From Lewinellaceae bacterium (GTDB taxonomy: Bacteria > Bacteroidota > Bacteroidia > Chitinophagales > Saprospiraceae): DNA of 64,000 nucleotides. Positions 53,184 through 61,335 of this stretch are shown piece after piece. How positions within the stretch are numbered: position 1 is the first letter of the stretch; each line of letters begins with the position of its first letter. The stretch covers positions 728,001 to 792,000 of the forward strand of contig JACJYP010000001.1 of the NCBI GenBank assembly GCA_020636045.1, read 5' to 3'. The notes beneath the pieces are model-generated. The model searched no databases, was not told the DNA's origin, and was given only the letters and a program-made list of their open reading frames with translations. The position numbers were made by a program, and so were the translations under genes.

Positions 53184-54641
53184 TCATTTTTCCGCAGCTT
53201 TTATCCGATAAAGCGTCCATCCATCGGGAAGTTGCCGGAATTCGCTCAGTTGGCGCGTCTCGTTCGCACGTTCCCAGTTGATCATGGGGTTATGGCCTTC
53301 CCATTGCTGCCTGAGTCGCGGTTCGTTGAACAAAAAATAACTGCCATCGGAGAATGAGGGATATGCCCGTTCCCACAGGTTCAATATTTGCATGCCGGGC
53401 AAATAGGTTTTCAGCGCGACATCCAGATCAAAGGCGTACAGCGTGGCATCGGCAGGCAGGGCATCGCGCAGGGTTGTGGCGATGCTATTTTCCAGTCGGT
53501 TGCGCGCGACCACCGGCCTGAGTATCCAGACCGTAGCGATCAGTTGCACGCTCAGCGCAACAATGACAACGGCAAACGTGAGGCGTTTGAAAAAATAAAA
53601 ACCGTAGGCAAACATGCGGTCCCAGGCGGGGAAAAGGATCAGCAGGAGCAACGTATAGGCAGGCAGGAGGTATCGAAGGTTCTGGTGCGGTATGCCGCCG
53701 AGAAAGACCAGATAGCAGACAAGGCACGCGACGATCATCTTTTTTGAGATCAGGTGCACATCGGTCCGCTTGAACAATAGCCAGAGCCCCGGCAACAGCA
53801 GGCAAAACCACGGATGCGCCAGGGGAAACAGCACGTACAGGATGTTCGGGAGGCCGTAATCGACCGTGCCGTTGGCGTTCGAAAAGACAGCCTTGAAATG
53901 GTTGGATAAAGACCAGTTTTCCAGAAGCGAATGTGACAGCACATTTTCCGCTCCGGCCGGTTTTAACAAAAAATGAGGCAACAGCGCCAAAAGGCCGGCA
54001 GCCAGAGTTGCGACAGCCATCCACCATTTCCGGTTTTGCAGCAAATAAAACAACAGCGTAGCGGCAAAAGCGGCCAGAAGCCCCGCCAGCGAAAAGCGCG
54101 TGCACACCGCCAGCCCGCACAGGACGGCAGCCACAACGGCCCGGCCGGGCCGGCCTGTTTCCAGCACGCGAAATCCCTGTTCGAGGGCTGCCAGCGCCAG
54201 CGCCAGGCCCAGTGCATCGGACATCATAGTCATGCCCGCCCGTACAAAGCATGGCGACAACATCAGGGTCAGGCCGGTAAACACCCAACGGCTTTGCGCG
54301 CGCGCGCCGGGAGAAAGCACTTGCAGGCAACGGTCGAAAAACAACAGCGCCAGTCCGGCCGAGATCCAGGAAATGCATTGCATGGCCGTACGCATGTCGA
54401 GGCCCGAGCGTGCCAGCAAGGCTCCTGCCAGGGGATAACCGACGGCAAACTCCGCATCGCCGGCGCTATGCGCCGAATAGGGTTGCCCGGCCATCAGGCC
54501 TGCATACACATGGCCAAGGCGGAGGTATTCATGCGCATCCTGCCCATACAAACCGTTGAAATCAAGCAGTCTGGACACGATCGCCAGGCCAAGAATAAAG
54601 AAAAGGGGAATAACCCCAAGGGGGTGATGTTTCGCAGTCAT
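53184..54641 (-). CDS. polytopic membrane protein, GT39-like glycosyltransferase
   Basis: A 485-residue inner-membrane protein with about ten hydrophobic helices. The first periplasmic loop has YGQDAHEYLRLG, where Asp matches the catalytic acid of GT39/ArnT-type lipid-linked sugar transferases, and FAVGYPLAGALLARSG follows. A soluble C-terminal domain (about 380-485) ends the protein. It may add a sugar to a periplasmic acceptor using a polyprenyl-phosphate sugar. Family placement is by layout and this motif only. A near -7 box (CATTTTTG) lies 21 bp upstream of the start. Confidence 0.75.
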   Translation of the reverse strand: MTAKHHPLGVIPLFFILGLAIVSRLLDFNGLYGQDAHEYLRLGHVYAGLMAGQPYSAHSAGDAEFAVGYPLAGALLARSGLDMRTAMQCISWISAGLALLFFDRCLQVLSPGARAQSRWVFTGLTLMLSPCFVRAGMTMMSDALGLALALAALEQGFRVLETGRPGRAVVAAVLCGLAVCTRFSLAGLLAAFAATLLFYLLQNRKWWMAVATLAAGLLALLPHFLLKPAGAENVLSHSLLENWSLSNHFKAVFSNANGTVDYGLPNILYVLFPLAHPWFCLLLPGLWLLFKRTDVHLISKKMIVACLVCYLVFLGGIPHQNLRYLLPAYTLLLLILFPAWDRMFAYGFYFFKRLTFAVVIVALSVQLIATVWILRPVVARNRLENSIATTLRDALPADATLYAFDLDVALKTYLPGMQILNLWERAYPSFSDGSYFLFNEPRLRQQWEGHNPMINWERANETRQLSEFRQLPDGWTLYRIKAAEK

Positions 54642-54763
54642 CCGAAAATTGTCTTGCGCAGCAAAAATGATCGTTCAGTGATCCGCGTGTTTTTGACCCC
54701 GCAAAATCTGAAAATCATTTCAACTGCAAAACCCGGATGACGGCCTGCAGGTTCGGAGAAATG

Positions 54764-55201
54764 TTACGGCCAGCCGAATTCCCGCTTTTTTGTCTGCTGC
54801 TGCCGGTTGTCGAGTGCGACCATTTTCACGGTCACGGCAGTGCCCTGCGCATCGATGTTCTTGGAATAGACCTTACCGTTCTGGTCGTAACTCAGGTAGA
54901 GATTGTCGGCGGCATAATCCGCAGCGCGGTGTTTTTTTAGTACATCCCAAACGGCGTATCCGCGCAGACGGGTGCCGAGACCCGTCTTTTCAGCGCTCAT
55001 TTTTTGCTCGATCAGGCGTTGGCAGCCCTGCTGGCGGTCGTAGTATCTGACACGCAGTTGCCATTGCGAGCCCTGGCCGGAGATCAGCAGTCCGTGATGC
55101 TGCACGGCGCCGGCGGTAAAATGTATCTCATACGCCTGCTGGGCGCCGAGTTTGCTGCCGATACACAGCAACAGGACGAATAAAAAGCGTGTCTGTTTCA
55201 T
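54764..55201 (-). CDS. small secreted protein of unknown function
   Basis: A 145-residue protein with a signal peptide (MKQTRFLFVLLLCIGSKLGAQ) and a beta-rich body (YEIHFTAGAVQHHGLLISG, YYDRQQGCQRLIEQKMSAEKTG, YLSYDQNGKVYSKNID). No family recognised. Its upstream region is the G-rich block and the two 31-bp motif copies, which on this strand point toward the gene about 300 bp away. Confidence 0.7.
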   Translation of the reverse strand: MKQTRFLFVLLLCIGSKLGAQQAYEIHFTAGAVQHHGLLISGQGSQWQLRVRYYDRQQGCQRLIEQKMSAEKTGLGTRLRGYAVWDVLKKHRAADYAADNLYLSYDQNGKVYSKNIDAQGTAVTVKMVALDNRQQQTKKREFGWP

Positions 55202-55261
55202 CGTTATTTTACAGGTTTTCAAATGGTTGGAGCAAACAGGGTGGGTGAACAAACCGGGGGG

Positions 55262-55490
55262 AGAGCGACAGGTTTTGGGGAGGCACTGCCGCTCTTTCCG
55301 GTTGGTTTACGGGATTAACAGGTTTTGGGGGTTATGCCCGGGTGACCGGTGTGGGAATGCAAGGCGGTCCGGGACTTTCGGGGCAGAAGGCGTTTCAGTG
55401 GATAATGGGTTTTTGGGGTTCAGGTTATGGAGTCGGGATTGGGGGTATACAGGGGGTTTTTGGGATTATCAGCCGTCGCTGTTTTGTTTG
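55262..55490 (+). other. G-rich intergenic block with a predicted G-quadruplex
   Basis: The plus strand has many runs of three to five G, often as TTTTGGGG. The stretch 55435-55464 reads GGG-ATT-GGGGG-TATACA-GGGGG-TTTTT-GGG, meeting the usual G-quadruplex pattern. A 115-residue frame crosses it but has no protein-like composition. Confidence 0.7.
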
Positions 55491-55501
55491 GTTTTCTGAT
55501 T

Positions 55502-55532
55502 GAATAGTCGGCGCTGCGAAAAAATGGTCAAT
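55502..55532 (-). promoter_or_regulatory. 31-bp two-part motif, copy 1
   Basis: On the minus strand: ATTGAC, 15 bp, then CCGACTATTC. It shares both halves and the exact spacing with the copies at 55557 and 63382. The form resembles an ECF-type promoter (-35 and -10) or a dimer binding site. Confidence 0.6.
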
Positions 55533-55556
55533 CGGGCTGCCGCAACAAATTCACTT

Positions 55557-55587
55557 GAATAGTCGGGAACCTCTGAAAAATGTCAAT
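55557..55587 (-). promoter_or_regulatory. 31-bp two-part motif, copy 2
   Basis: Same halves and 15-bp spacing as copy 1, starting exactly 55 bp later. Copies 1 and 2 lie 140-225 bp upstream of the sigma factor gene but face away from it. Confidence 0.6.
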
Positions 55588-55691
55588 TGCAGATGTTTCG
55601 CAATGATCCGCGCCAGAAAAAGATCGTCCGGAGACAGATCCATTTTGAACGATTCATTTTCTTCAATCAGGGTACTTACGAAGCGATAACA

Positions 55692-55699
55692 TACCTTTG
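55692..55699 (+). promoter_or_regulatory. -7 promoter box TACCTTTG
   Basis: Exact TAnnTTTG match, 27 bp upstream of the sigma factor ATG, so this gene appears to be read by the housekeeping sigma factor. Confidence 0.6.
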
Positions 55700-55726
55700 C
55701 CAAAGGTTTTCGCTCCTCATACCAAC

Positions 55727-56398
55727 ATGACTAATTCCCTCCCTTCGTTACACAAACCCTGTTCAGGGTATACTGACGACGACCTCGTCAGTATGATCAA
55801 GGCCGGCGGCGGCCATTCGAGAAAGGCGTTCAATTGCCTTTATGAGTTGTATTTTGATATGGTGCGCATGTCTGTTAAATACCACCGGCTCGAAAAAAAC
55901 CACATTCTGGATGCCTATACGCAGGCCCTCCTGAGTTTTCACACCAGCATACTGGCCGGCAAATGGGAAAGGCGAGGAACGCTGCGGGCGTTTTTTGCGA
56001 TCATATTCCGGTTCAAGTGTATTGACACTATTCGCAGCAATCCGACTATTTCGTTGGATGCGGCGCTGGAAGAATATCTGCGCAAGGAAGCCGAAGACGG
56101 AGCAACGAATCCCGAAGAGATCATGATCGGCGACGAAGAGCACAGCATGGAAAACGACCGCGCAGAGATCAGAAAGCGCTGCCTGGAAGAAGCATCCGGA
56201 GAACTGCAACCAAGAGAAATGGAGATTTTGACCGACTACTTCGTCAATAATTACAAAGCGAAAGACCTGGCAGAAAAATACGGCTATAAAAACGCCGGAG
56301 TGGCCAAAACAACCGCCTACAACCTCAAAAACAAACTCAACCGGTCCATCAGGGAACTTTGCGAAAAGAAACCCGAATGCCGGATCATCTGCCCGTGA
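55727..56398 (+). CDS. sigma-70 family (ECF-like) sigma factor
   Basis: A 223-residue sigma factor. Region 2 lies in about residues 20-90 (DDLVSMIKAGGGHSRKAFNC, LAGKWERRGTLRAFFAIIFR) and region 4 in about 140-205 (LQPREMEILTDYFVNNYKAK, AEKYGYKNAGVAKTTAYNLK). It is a divergent ECF of the Bacteroidota type. I chose ATG 55727; a TTG at 55697 would fall inside the promoter box. The next gene, 37 bp on, is a membrane TPR protein in the position of an anti-sigma factor, and a CHAT protease follows further on. Confidence 0.85.
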   Translation: MTNSLPSLHKPCSGYTDDDLVSMIKAGGGHSRKAFNCLYELYFDMVRMSVKYHRLEKNHILDAYTQALLSFHTSILAGKWERRGTLRAFFAIIFRFKCIDTIRSNPTISLDAALEEYLRKEAEDGATNPEEIMIGDEEHSMENDRAEIRKRCLEEASGELQPREMEILTDYFVNNYKAKDLAEKYGYKNAGVAKTTAYNLKNKLNRSIRELCEKKPECRIICP

Positions 56399-56435
56399 AA
56401 ACCAACTTTTTTATCCCTATCCAAAACCCGCTCAC

Positions 56436-57176
56436 ATGGAACATGCACCTTACGAAACAATCGAACTGTATATCCGGAATCTCATGACTCCGGCCGACCG
56501 GAAGGCTTTCGAGACACAAGTTGCCGCCGATCCGGATCTGGCCGGAGAAGTCGCTTTTTATGAAGCCCTGCTGCTCCACCGCGACAAATCACTGGCCGCT
56601 GAATGGAAAGCAAAAGGAGAAAAGATGCTTGCCGGCGATACTCCTCCCCTGAAAGCGGCAACAGTCAACCGGTTCCGCATACAATGGGCCGCCGCCGCTT
56701 CGCTGATCCTGATGCTGACAGCCACCGGCATCTGGTACACCCAATTTTACAATCCTTACGGCTCTGTCGTCACCCAATACATGGAGCCCTATCGATACTC
56801 CGGCGACCTGGGCGTACAAATTCCCGGCACTGAAGACCGCGACTGGCAACGCGCGCTGGCGCTTTACCGCGAGCGATCTTACGAACAAGCGGCAATACTC
56901 GCAAACGGACTCGAAAACTCAAGACAATACGCCGACGACGCACGCCTATTGGGCGGCGTGATTCTGATAGAACAAAAACACCCCGAAAAAGCCCTCCAAA
57001 AACTCAGGGACGTGCGATCTCCCGTTTTGCGCCAAAAAGCGCAGTTCTATTCAGCCCTGGCATTCCTGCAAGATAAAAAACCGGAAAAAGCCCGCGCCAT
57101 ACTCACCGAAATCGCAAAAGACGGTTCCAGCCACTACCAGGATGAAGCGCGGGAGATCCTGCAGAAAATCGAGTAG
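56436..57176 (+). CDS. single-pass membrane TPR protein, possible anti-sigma factor
   Basis: A 246-residue protein. An N-terminal cytosolic part (about 1-80, YETIELYIRNLMTPADRKAF) resembles the short head of Bacteroidota anti-sigma factors. One membrane helix follows (about 84-104, WAAAASLILMLTATGIWY), then a periplasmic part with helical repeats (about 140-246, ALALYRERSYEQAAILANG, LRDVRSPVLRQKAQFYSALA). It probably holds the sigma factor at the membrane and receives a signal through the TPR part. The function is inferred from layout and neighbours. Confidence 0.75.
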   Translation: MEHAPYETIELYIRNLMTPADRKAFETQVAADPDLAGEVAFYEALLLHRDKSLAAEWKAKGEKMLAGDTPPLKAATVNRFRIQWAAAASLILMLTATGIWYTQFYNPYGSVVTQYMEPYRYSGDLGVQIPGTEDRDWQRALALYRERSYEQAAILANGLENSRQYADDARLLGGVILIEQKHPEKALQKLRDVRSPVLRQKAQFYSALAFLQDKKPEKARAILTEIAKDGSSHYQDEAREILQKIE

Positions 57177-57200
57177 AGAGCAGGCAGCCGCGCGAACCAT

Positions 57201-57225
57201 TTCAGTTTCCAGATTCCAATTTCAA
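57201..57225 (-). repeat. heptad repeat after the membrane TPR gene
   Basis: GTTTCCAGATTCCAAT-type words, the reverse-strand form of the GGAAATT/GGAAACT family seen after other genes. Confidence 0.45.
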
Positions 57226-58106
57226 GTCACCGGTCATTACCCACTTGAGCGTTGATTTTATGTAAATAATTCAAGTTGGCCAATTGATCGGTTCGTGGCG
57301 TTTGAAATCAGAAAGGGAATAGATATGGACTGAGCATCAATAAAATGCCACGTCTATAATAGTTGAAGTAAATGCAATACCCTCCATATAAAACATTTTA
57401 ATTATGAAATTTATACTATCTTTTTTGCTTATCATAATAAGCAAATCAGGTATTTGTCAGGAGGTCATTGAATACGCTCCGGACGCATTCGATCAGCTGG
57501 GGTTAAAGGTTAAAATCGTTAATAAAGTGACATGTGATAAGTGTGGTTGTGAGTTCGGCGATGAAAGAAAAAAGCAATGTGTCTTATATCAGGCGAAAGT
57601 AGATAGCCTATTATTTGTGCGTAAGTCGTTAGATACGATACCAGATATATCTACATCGATGGATGTTTTTTTATTAATGCCGTATATAGAAGATAAATTC
57701 AAAACGGGAGATGTTTACAATGTTATGGCGCACATGTCTTATTACGATTACTTGATTGTGAATAAAATATTTTGTAGAGATATCCATTTCTTGGAAGAGT
57801 CAGGTGATTATATTTCACTAAGCGGCCCGTGTTATAAAATGAATTTTTTTGATAAGTTATTTTCACAATTTGGTTTTAGGAAAAATAAAGAGTTTAAAAT
57901 ATTGAAAAAAGATGAAAACGTTTTTTGGGCAAAAATGCATCAATTGCATTGATATGCGTTTCGTTATGACCCGATACAAATATCTTTCGGCATTCTTTCC
58001 GTGGCACTAAACAGCTGACAACTTGAGCCATATAGATTAAAATTAATATTTTATAATGTTTGATTAAAAACCGTTTGCTAAATATAAACTCTTTGACGGG
58101 TGACGA
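57226..58106. other. AT-rich block inside GC-rich DNA
   Basis: Strongly AT-rich compared with both sides (several 60-bp lines are below about 35% GC). It contains one gene (57404-57952) and no transposase. It interrupts the stretch between the membrane TPR gene and the CHAT gene, which suggests a foreign insertion. Confidence 0.6.
57404..57952 (+). CDS. small secreted protein in AT-rich DNA
   Basis: A 182-residue protein with a signal peptide (MKFILSFLLIIISKSGICQ). It has a Cys cluster CDKCGCEFGDERKKQC (about 48-63) that could hold metal or form disulfides, and further Cys near 130 and 146. Lys, Asn and Phe content is high, unlike neighbours, in line with its AT-rich DNA. No family recognised. 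It may have been acquired by transfer. Confidence 0.7.
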   Translation: MKFILSFLLIIISKSGICQEVIEYAPDAFDQLGLKVKIVNKVTCDKCGCEFGDERKKQCVLYQAKVDSLLFVRKSLDTIPDISTSMDVFLLMPYIEDKFKTGDVYNVMAHMSYYDYLIVNKIFCRDIHFLEESGDYISLSGPCYKMNFFDKLFSQFGFRKNKEFKILKKDENVFWAKMHQLH

Positions 58107-58128
58107 CCCAGTTTCCAATTTCCAATTC
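58107..58128 (-). repeat. heptad repeat directly after the CHAT stop
   Basis: On the minus strand GAATTGG, GGAAATT and GGAAACT units start at the base after the CHAT stop codon. Confidence 0.55.
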
Positions 58129-61050
58129 TCAAACCGGCCGGTATCTGAAGATCGCCAGCAGTAGCAGCAATACGCCGGCCAACAAAGCCAGCATCCCGGC
58201 CAGTTCGGAACAGGCGTGCGACGCACCGCGAAAATACAGATAGCAGCCTTCCGAAATATCCCGAACCGGATCGGCATTGCCGGTCAGCACGAATCCCGAC
58301 CAGTAAAACGGTGCAGCCGATTTGCCGCTCTCGAGAAATTCGATCTTGGCGCGTTGCAGCGCGCGGTCCTTGCGCATGCCTTCGCGGATATGGCGCAAAA
58401 AAGACTGGCTCAGTTGATCCGTGGCTTCGTCATCGACCGACCACAGGGTCATGGCGGCACTGGGGCATCCGGCATCCAGAAAAGCGCGGGCCAGACTGAG
58501 CACCCCTTCTCCGCCCACTATTTTTCCCACACCCGTTTCGCAGGCGCTGAGCACGACGAGGTCGGCCTGCAGGCGCATCAGGGATATCTGCTGGGCAAAA
58601 AGCACGTTCGGCACTTCCTCCACCGGCAACTGGCTGGCCGCAGCGAGCAGTCCCGAGTGCAGGAGTGTGTCCGCCGTACCGGAAGTGAACGCCAGATAAG
58701 AGCGTTCCGGGGTCAGGTTGTCGGCGCGGCCGTGCCCGTAAAAGTGCAGTATGCGGCAACGGGGCGCCATTTCCAGGAAGCGGTCGCGTGTGGCGACCGT
58801 TCCACCTGCGTACTGTCCGTGAAATACCCGGCTCACCGAAGACACACACCCCTGACTGTATTCCACCCAGGGAAAGGTAAGTGAACGATAGGAGGGCGCC
58901 ACACCGACATAACCGGCAACAGGTTTGCGCCAGGGCGCCTCCTCATTGCCGCGCAGCAGTACCGTTGCAGAAGCCGCAAAACGCACAGCCACTTCGCGGA
59001 ACAGGTACGGCAATTGACGGAAACTGTTCTCTTTGGAGGTGTCTTTGGTTAGCAGCAGATCGAACGGGAAAGCCCCGAGAATACCGTCGGGTACGACGAT
59101 CAGTTCTTTCAACGGCAGATCGCCAGCTAACTGGCCCAACAGGGTATCGTAAAGCATGCGCGCTTGCCAGACAAACTGGTCCCTGTATGTTCGATCGATA
59201 TTTGCACGGTTTTTGGCGGCGTCTTCATCGCGCACGAAGGCAATAAATGCTTCCAGATCAGCAGCCGACAAACTGTTTTGCACAATGCGCACACCCTGCC
59301 GCCGGATGCCGATCTGGTACAATGCCCCACTCTCCGGGTTGTAAAAATACTCCACCAGCATGGCACTGTCGGAGGGAAGGAAATCCTGTATCGCTTTCAG
59401 CGTCGCAACCTCGTCCGAGGCATCCGCTGCAGCGGACGGCAGTTTTTTTCTGAGCGCTGCCCACTTTTCTTCCAGCCTGAATATCTTCTTTTTTTGTGCT
59501 TCGATAAGCTCTGGCGGGTCGCCATAAGCCTCCATCTCCACCAGATTGTTTTTTTGCTCTGCCAGTTCGGTGCGCAAAACGGTTTCTTCATCCAGCGTGG
59601 TGGCGTGGTCGCGGGACCGCTGAAGCGCCGCGTCGGCAGCCAGTTTCTGACGCAGGAGCAGCGCCCGGCTGCGCTCGGAAAACGCTACGATCCTGTCCGG
59701 CGACGCCCCGAACCGGCGGTATCGCTCGAACAGGATGGCAAAATACCGTTCGTGAAGCGCGCGGGTATATTCCAGCGAATACAGCACCGACGATTCGAAG
59801 CCATATGTGGCATTCAGCATATCGGCGCTCTGGAGGGCAAGGGCCGTCGTCGTGTCCGCGTATAGCAGTAATCCGTCTCCATTTCCCGCGAGGCGACTCT
59901 GCTCCCACAGGATATGGCTTTTCAGGTCGAGTGCCTCCAGGATCGTATTTTCCGGGTAAAAAGTGGCCGGATCGGGATTTTCATAGTCGTTTTCCGGGTA
60001 AAAATGCGGGAGCACAAGCGAGAGCGCATCGTTGCACATTTGTAGCAGATGTTTGTTTGCAGGATTGCGGTCGGCAGCGAGCCGGGCCCTGCGCAGGATC
60101 ACTTTTGCCAGTTCGCGGTCTACAGGGTATTCATTTTCCCTGTAAAGGGCTTCCGCGATACGGAAATGACCGTCTGCGTCATCCAGGCGACCTTCCAATG
60201 CCGCTTTTTCGCCCAACACCATATAAGCCTCCGCCATGTCAGGATCGAATTCCAGGCTGTGCCGGGCCATCTCATCGGCCGCTTCGTATTCGCCCAATGC
60301 GAATTTTGATTCGGCCCAGTTAGCGTACAGCAAAGCCCTGACCTCTGCATTATTTCCTTCATTGTCAGAAGGATGTGAAAACGATGACGCCAGTCCCAGG
60401 TTGAATTGTATCCCGGCAGAATCCAGCAAGCCGGCATTCTTGAATGCCGTTCCCATATCTGTATATGCGTAAGTTACTCCCAGGTAATCCTCTTCGTTCC
60501 GGCATGAGTCCAGTGCAGTTTTTAAAAGAAAGATCGCTCTTTCATTGTCACCCAGACGCGTATAGATATTTGCCAACGGCTTGTATAAATGCTGACCTGA
60601 AAAACTCGATACCACCGCTACGCTTCCCTGTTCGTGTGCCGCACGGGCTGCTTCAAAATGCTGTAAAGCATTCCAGTACTCGCCCATCTGATTGTACATG
60701 TATCCGAGCCAGAAATGAATGATTCCGGCAACTTTGGGTATATGCGTCTTCGCGTATTCCAGATCGTGCAGCAACGAGTCGACAGCGCGGTCACTGTCAT
60801 CGTATCGATTGATTGCATCGGCCATCAGCGTACGCGCTTTTACCCAAATGATCGCGCAGCCCGAATCCAGGGCAACTGCTGCGACCTGAAAAGCCGTGGT
60901 GTCGGCTTTGCCGTACTCCTGCCGGTTTAACTGATCGATGCTTACCTGAAGTTTCTCACGCAGCGACTCGCATGCCGTCCCAGACGGCGTTTCAGGCGCC
61001 CGGCAGGCTGCCAGAAAGAGTAAAAGCAAATAAAAGGCTACATTTTTCAT
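58129..61050 (-). CDS. TPR-CHAT protease lipoprotein
   Basis: A 973-residue protein. MKNVAFYLLLLFLAAC is a lipoprotein signal. TPR-like helical repeats fill about residues 50-460. A coiled segment (about 470-560) leads into a CHAT domain (about 580-940) of the separase/caspase-like clan. The expected pair is intact: H773 in HFYGHG and C837 in LSACETG. A membrane helix (about 945-965) ends the protein, so it is anchored at both ends on the outer face of a membrane. It is convergent with the sigma/TPR genes. Its role is probably cleavage of a partner after a signal sensed by the TPR part, which is inference. Confidence 0.9.
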   Translation of the reverse strand: MKNVAFYLLLLFLAACRAPETPSGTACESLREKLQVSIDQLNRQEYGKADTTAFQVAAVALDSGCAIIWVKARTLMADAINRYDDSDRAVDSLLHDLEYAKTHIPKVAGIIHFWLGYMYNQMGEYWNALQHFEAARAAHEQGSVAVVSSFSGQHLYKPLANIYTRLGDNERAIFLLKTALDSCRNEEDYLGVTYAYTDMGTAFKNAGLLDSAGIQFNLGLASSFSHPSDNEGNNAEVRALLYANWAESKFALGEYEAADEMARHSLEFDPDMAEAYMVLGEKAALEGRLDDADGHFRIAEALYRENEYPVDRELAKVILRRARLAADRNPANKHLLQMCNDALSLVLPHFYPENDYENPDPATFYPENTILEALDLKSHILWEQSRLAGNGDGLLLYADTTTALALQSADMLNATYGFESSVLYSLEYTRALHERYFAILFERYRRFGASPDRIVAFSERSRALLLRQKLAADAALQRSRDHATTLDEETVLRTELAEQKNNLVEMEAYGDPPELIEAQKKKIFRLEEKWAALRKKLPSAAADASDEVATLKAIQDFLPSDSAMLVEYFYNPESGALYQIGIRRQGVRIVQNSLSAADLEAFIAFVRDEDAAKNRANIDRTYRDQFVWQARMLYDTLLGQLAGDLPLKELIVVPDGILGAFPFDLLLTKDTSKENSFRQLPYLFREVAVRFAASATVLLRGNEEAPWRKPVAGYVGVAPSYRSLTFPWVEYSQGCVSSVSRVFHGQYAGGTVATRDRFLEMAPRCRILHFYGHGRADNLTPERSYLAFTSGTADTLLHSGLLAAASQLPVEEVPNVLFAQQISLMRLQADLVVLSACETGVGKIVGGEGVLSLARAFLDAGCPSAAMTLWSVDDEATDQLSQSFLRHIREGMRKDRALQRAKIEFLESGKSAAPFYWSGFVLTGNADPVRDISEGCYLYFRGASHACSELAGMLALLAGVLLLLLAIFRYRPV

Positions 61051-61090
61051 TTGTATCGGTTTAAGCAAAGCTGCCAATAATGCCGCAAAG

Positions 61091-61118
61091 GCCCACACCT
61101 TTTTGCAAAAGTGTGGGC
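61091..61118 (-). promoter_or_regulatory. hairpin containing a -7-like box, upstream of the CHAT gene
   Basis: GCCCACAC (61091-61098) pairs with GTGTGGGC (61111-61118). The minus-strand sequence CACTTTTG (61113-61106) in its loop and stem is one mismatch from TAnnTTTG and lies 55 bp upstream of the CHAT start. Confidence 0.45.
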
Positions 61119-61172
61119 TTCGGGGTGCGGTGGTTTCAGGCAGGGGCGATTAGTTCGCTCGATAAGAAGTAA

Positions 61173-61297
61173 ACAGTTGGCAGAGGCAGCGAGCAGTCAC
61201 AGCGAAATTTGAAAAAAACTGGAAATGGAGGCCATTTCTATGCAGTAATTCGTACCAATATTAACACTACCACTGCTAACTGCCTCTGCCAAACTGT
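61173..61297. repeat. inverted repeat pair flanking 74 bp
   Basis: ACAGTTGGCAGAGGCAG at 61173-61189 is matched by its complement at 61280-61297 with one inserted base; similarity extends to 25 bp on each side (GAGCAGT/ACTGCTA). The core has no gene. It may be a remnant repeat or an RNA hairpin element. Confidence 0.6.
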
Positions 61298-61335
61298 ATA
61301 CTGGGTTTCAGGGGCCGATGTCCGCTAAGGAACGC

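Noticed and set aside
55152..55499. 115-codon plus-strand frame in the G-rich block
   Set aside because: Gly/Trp/Phe composition follows from the G and T runs; it starts antisense inside the gene at 54764-55201.
58129..61050. Type III-E CRISPR (gRAMP-associated) TPR-CHAT
   Set aside because: No gRAMP, cas or CRISPR array in the window, and the protein is a lipoprotein exposed outside the cytoplasm, unlike the cytosolic Csx29.
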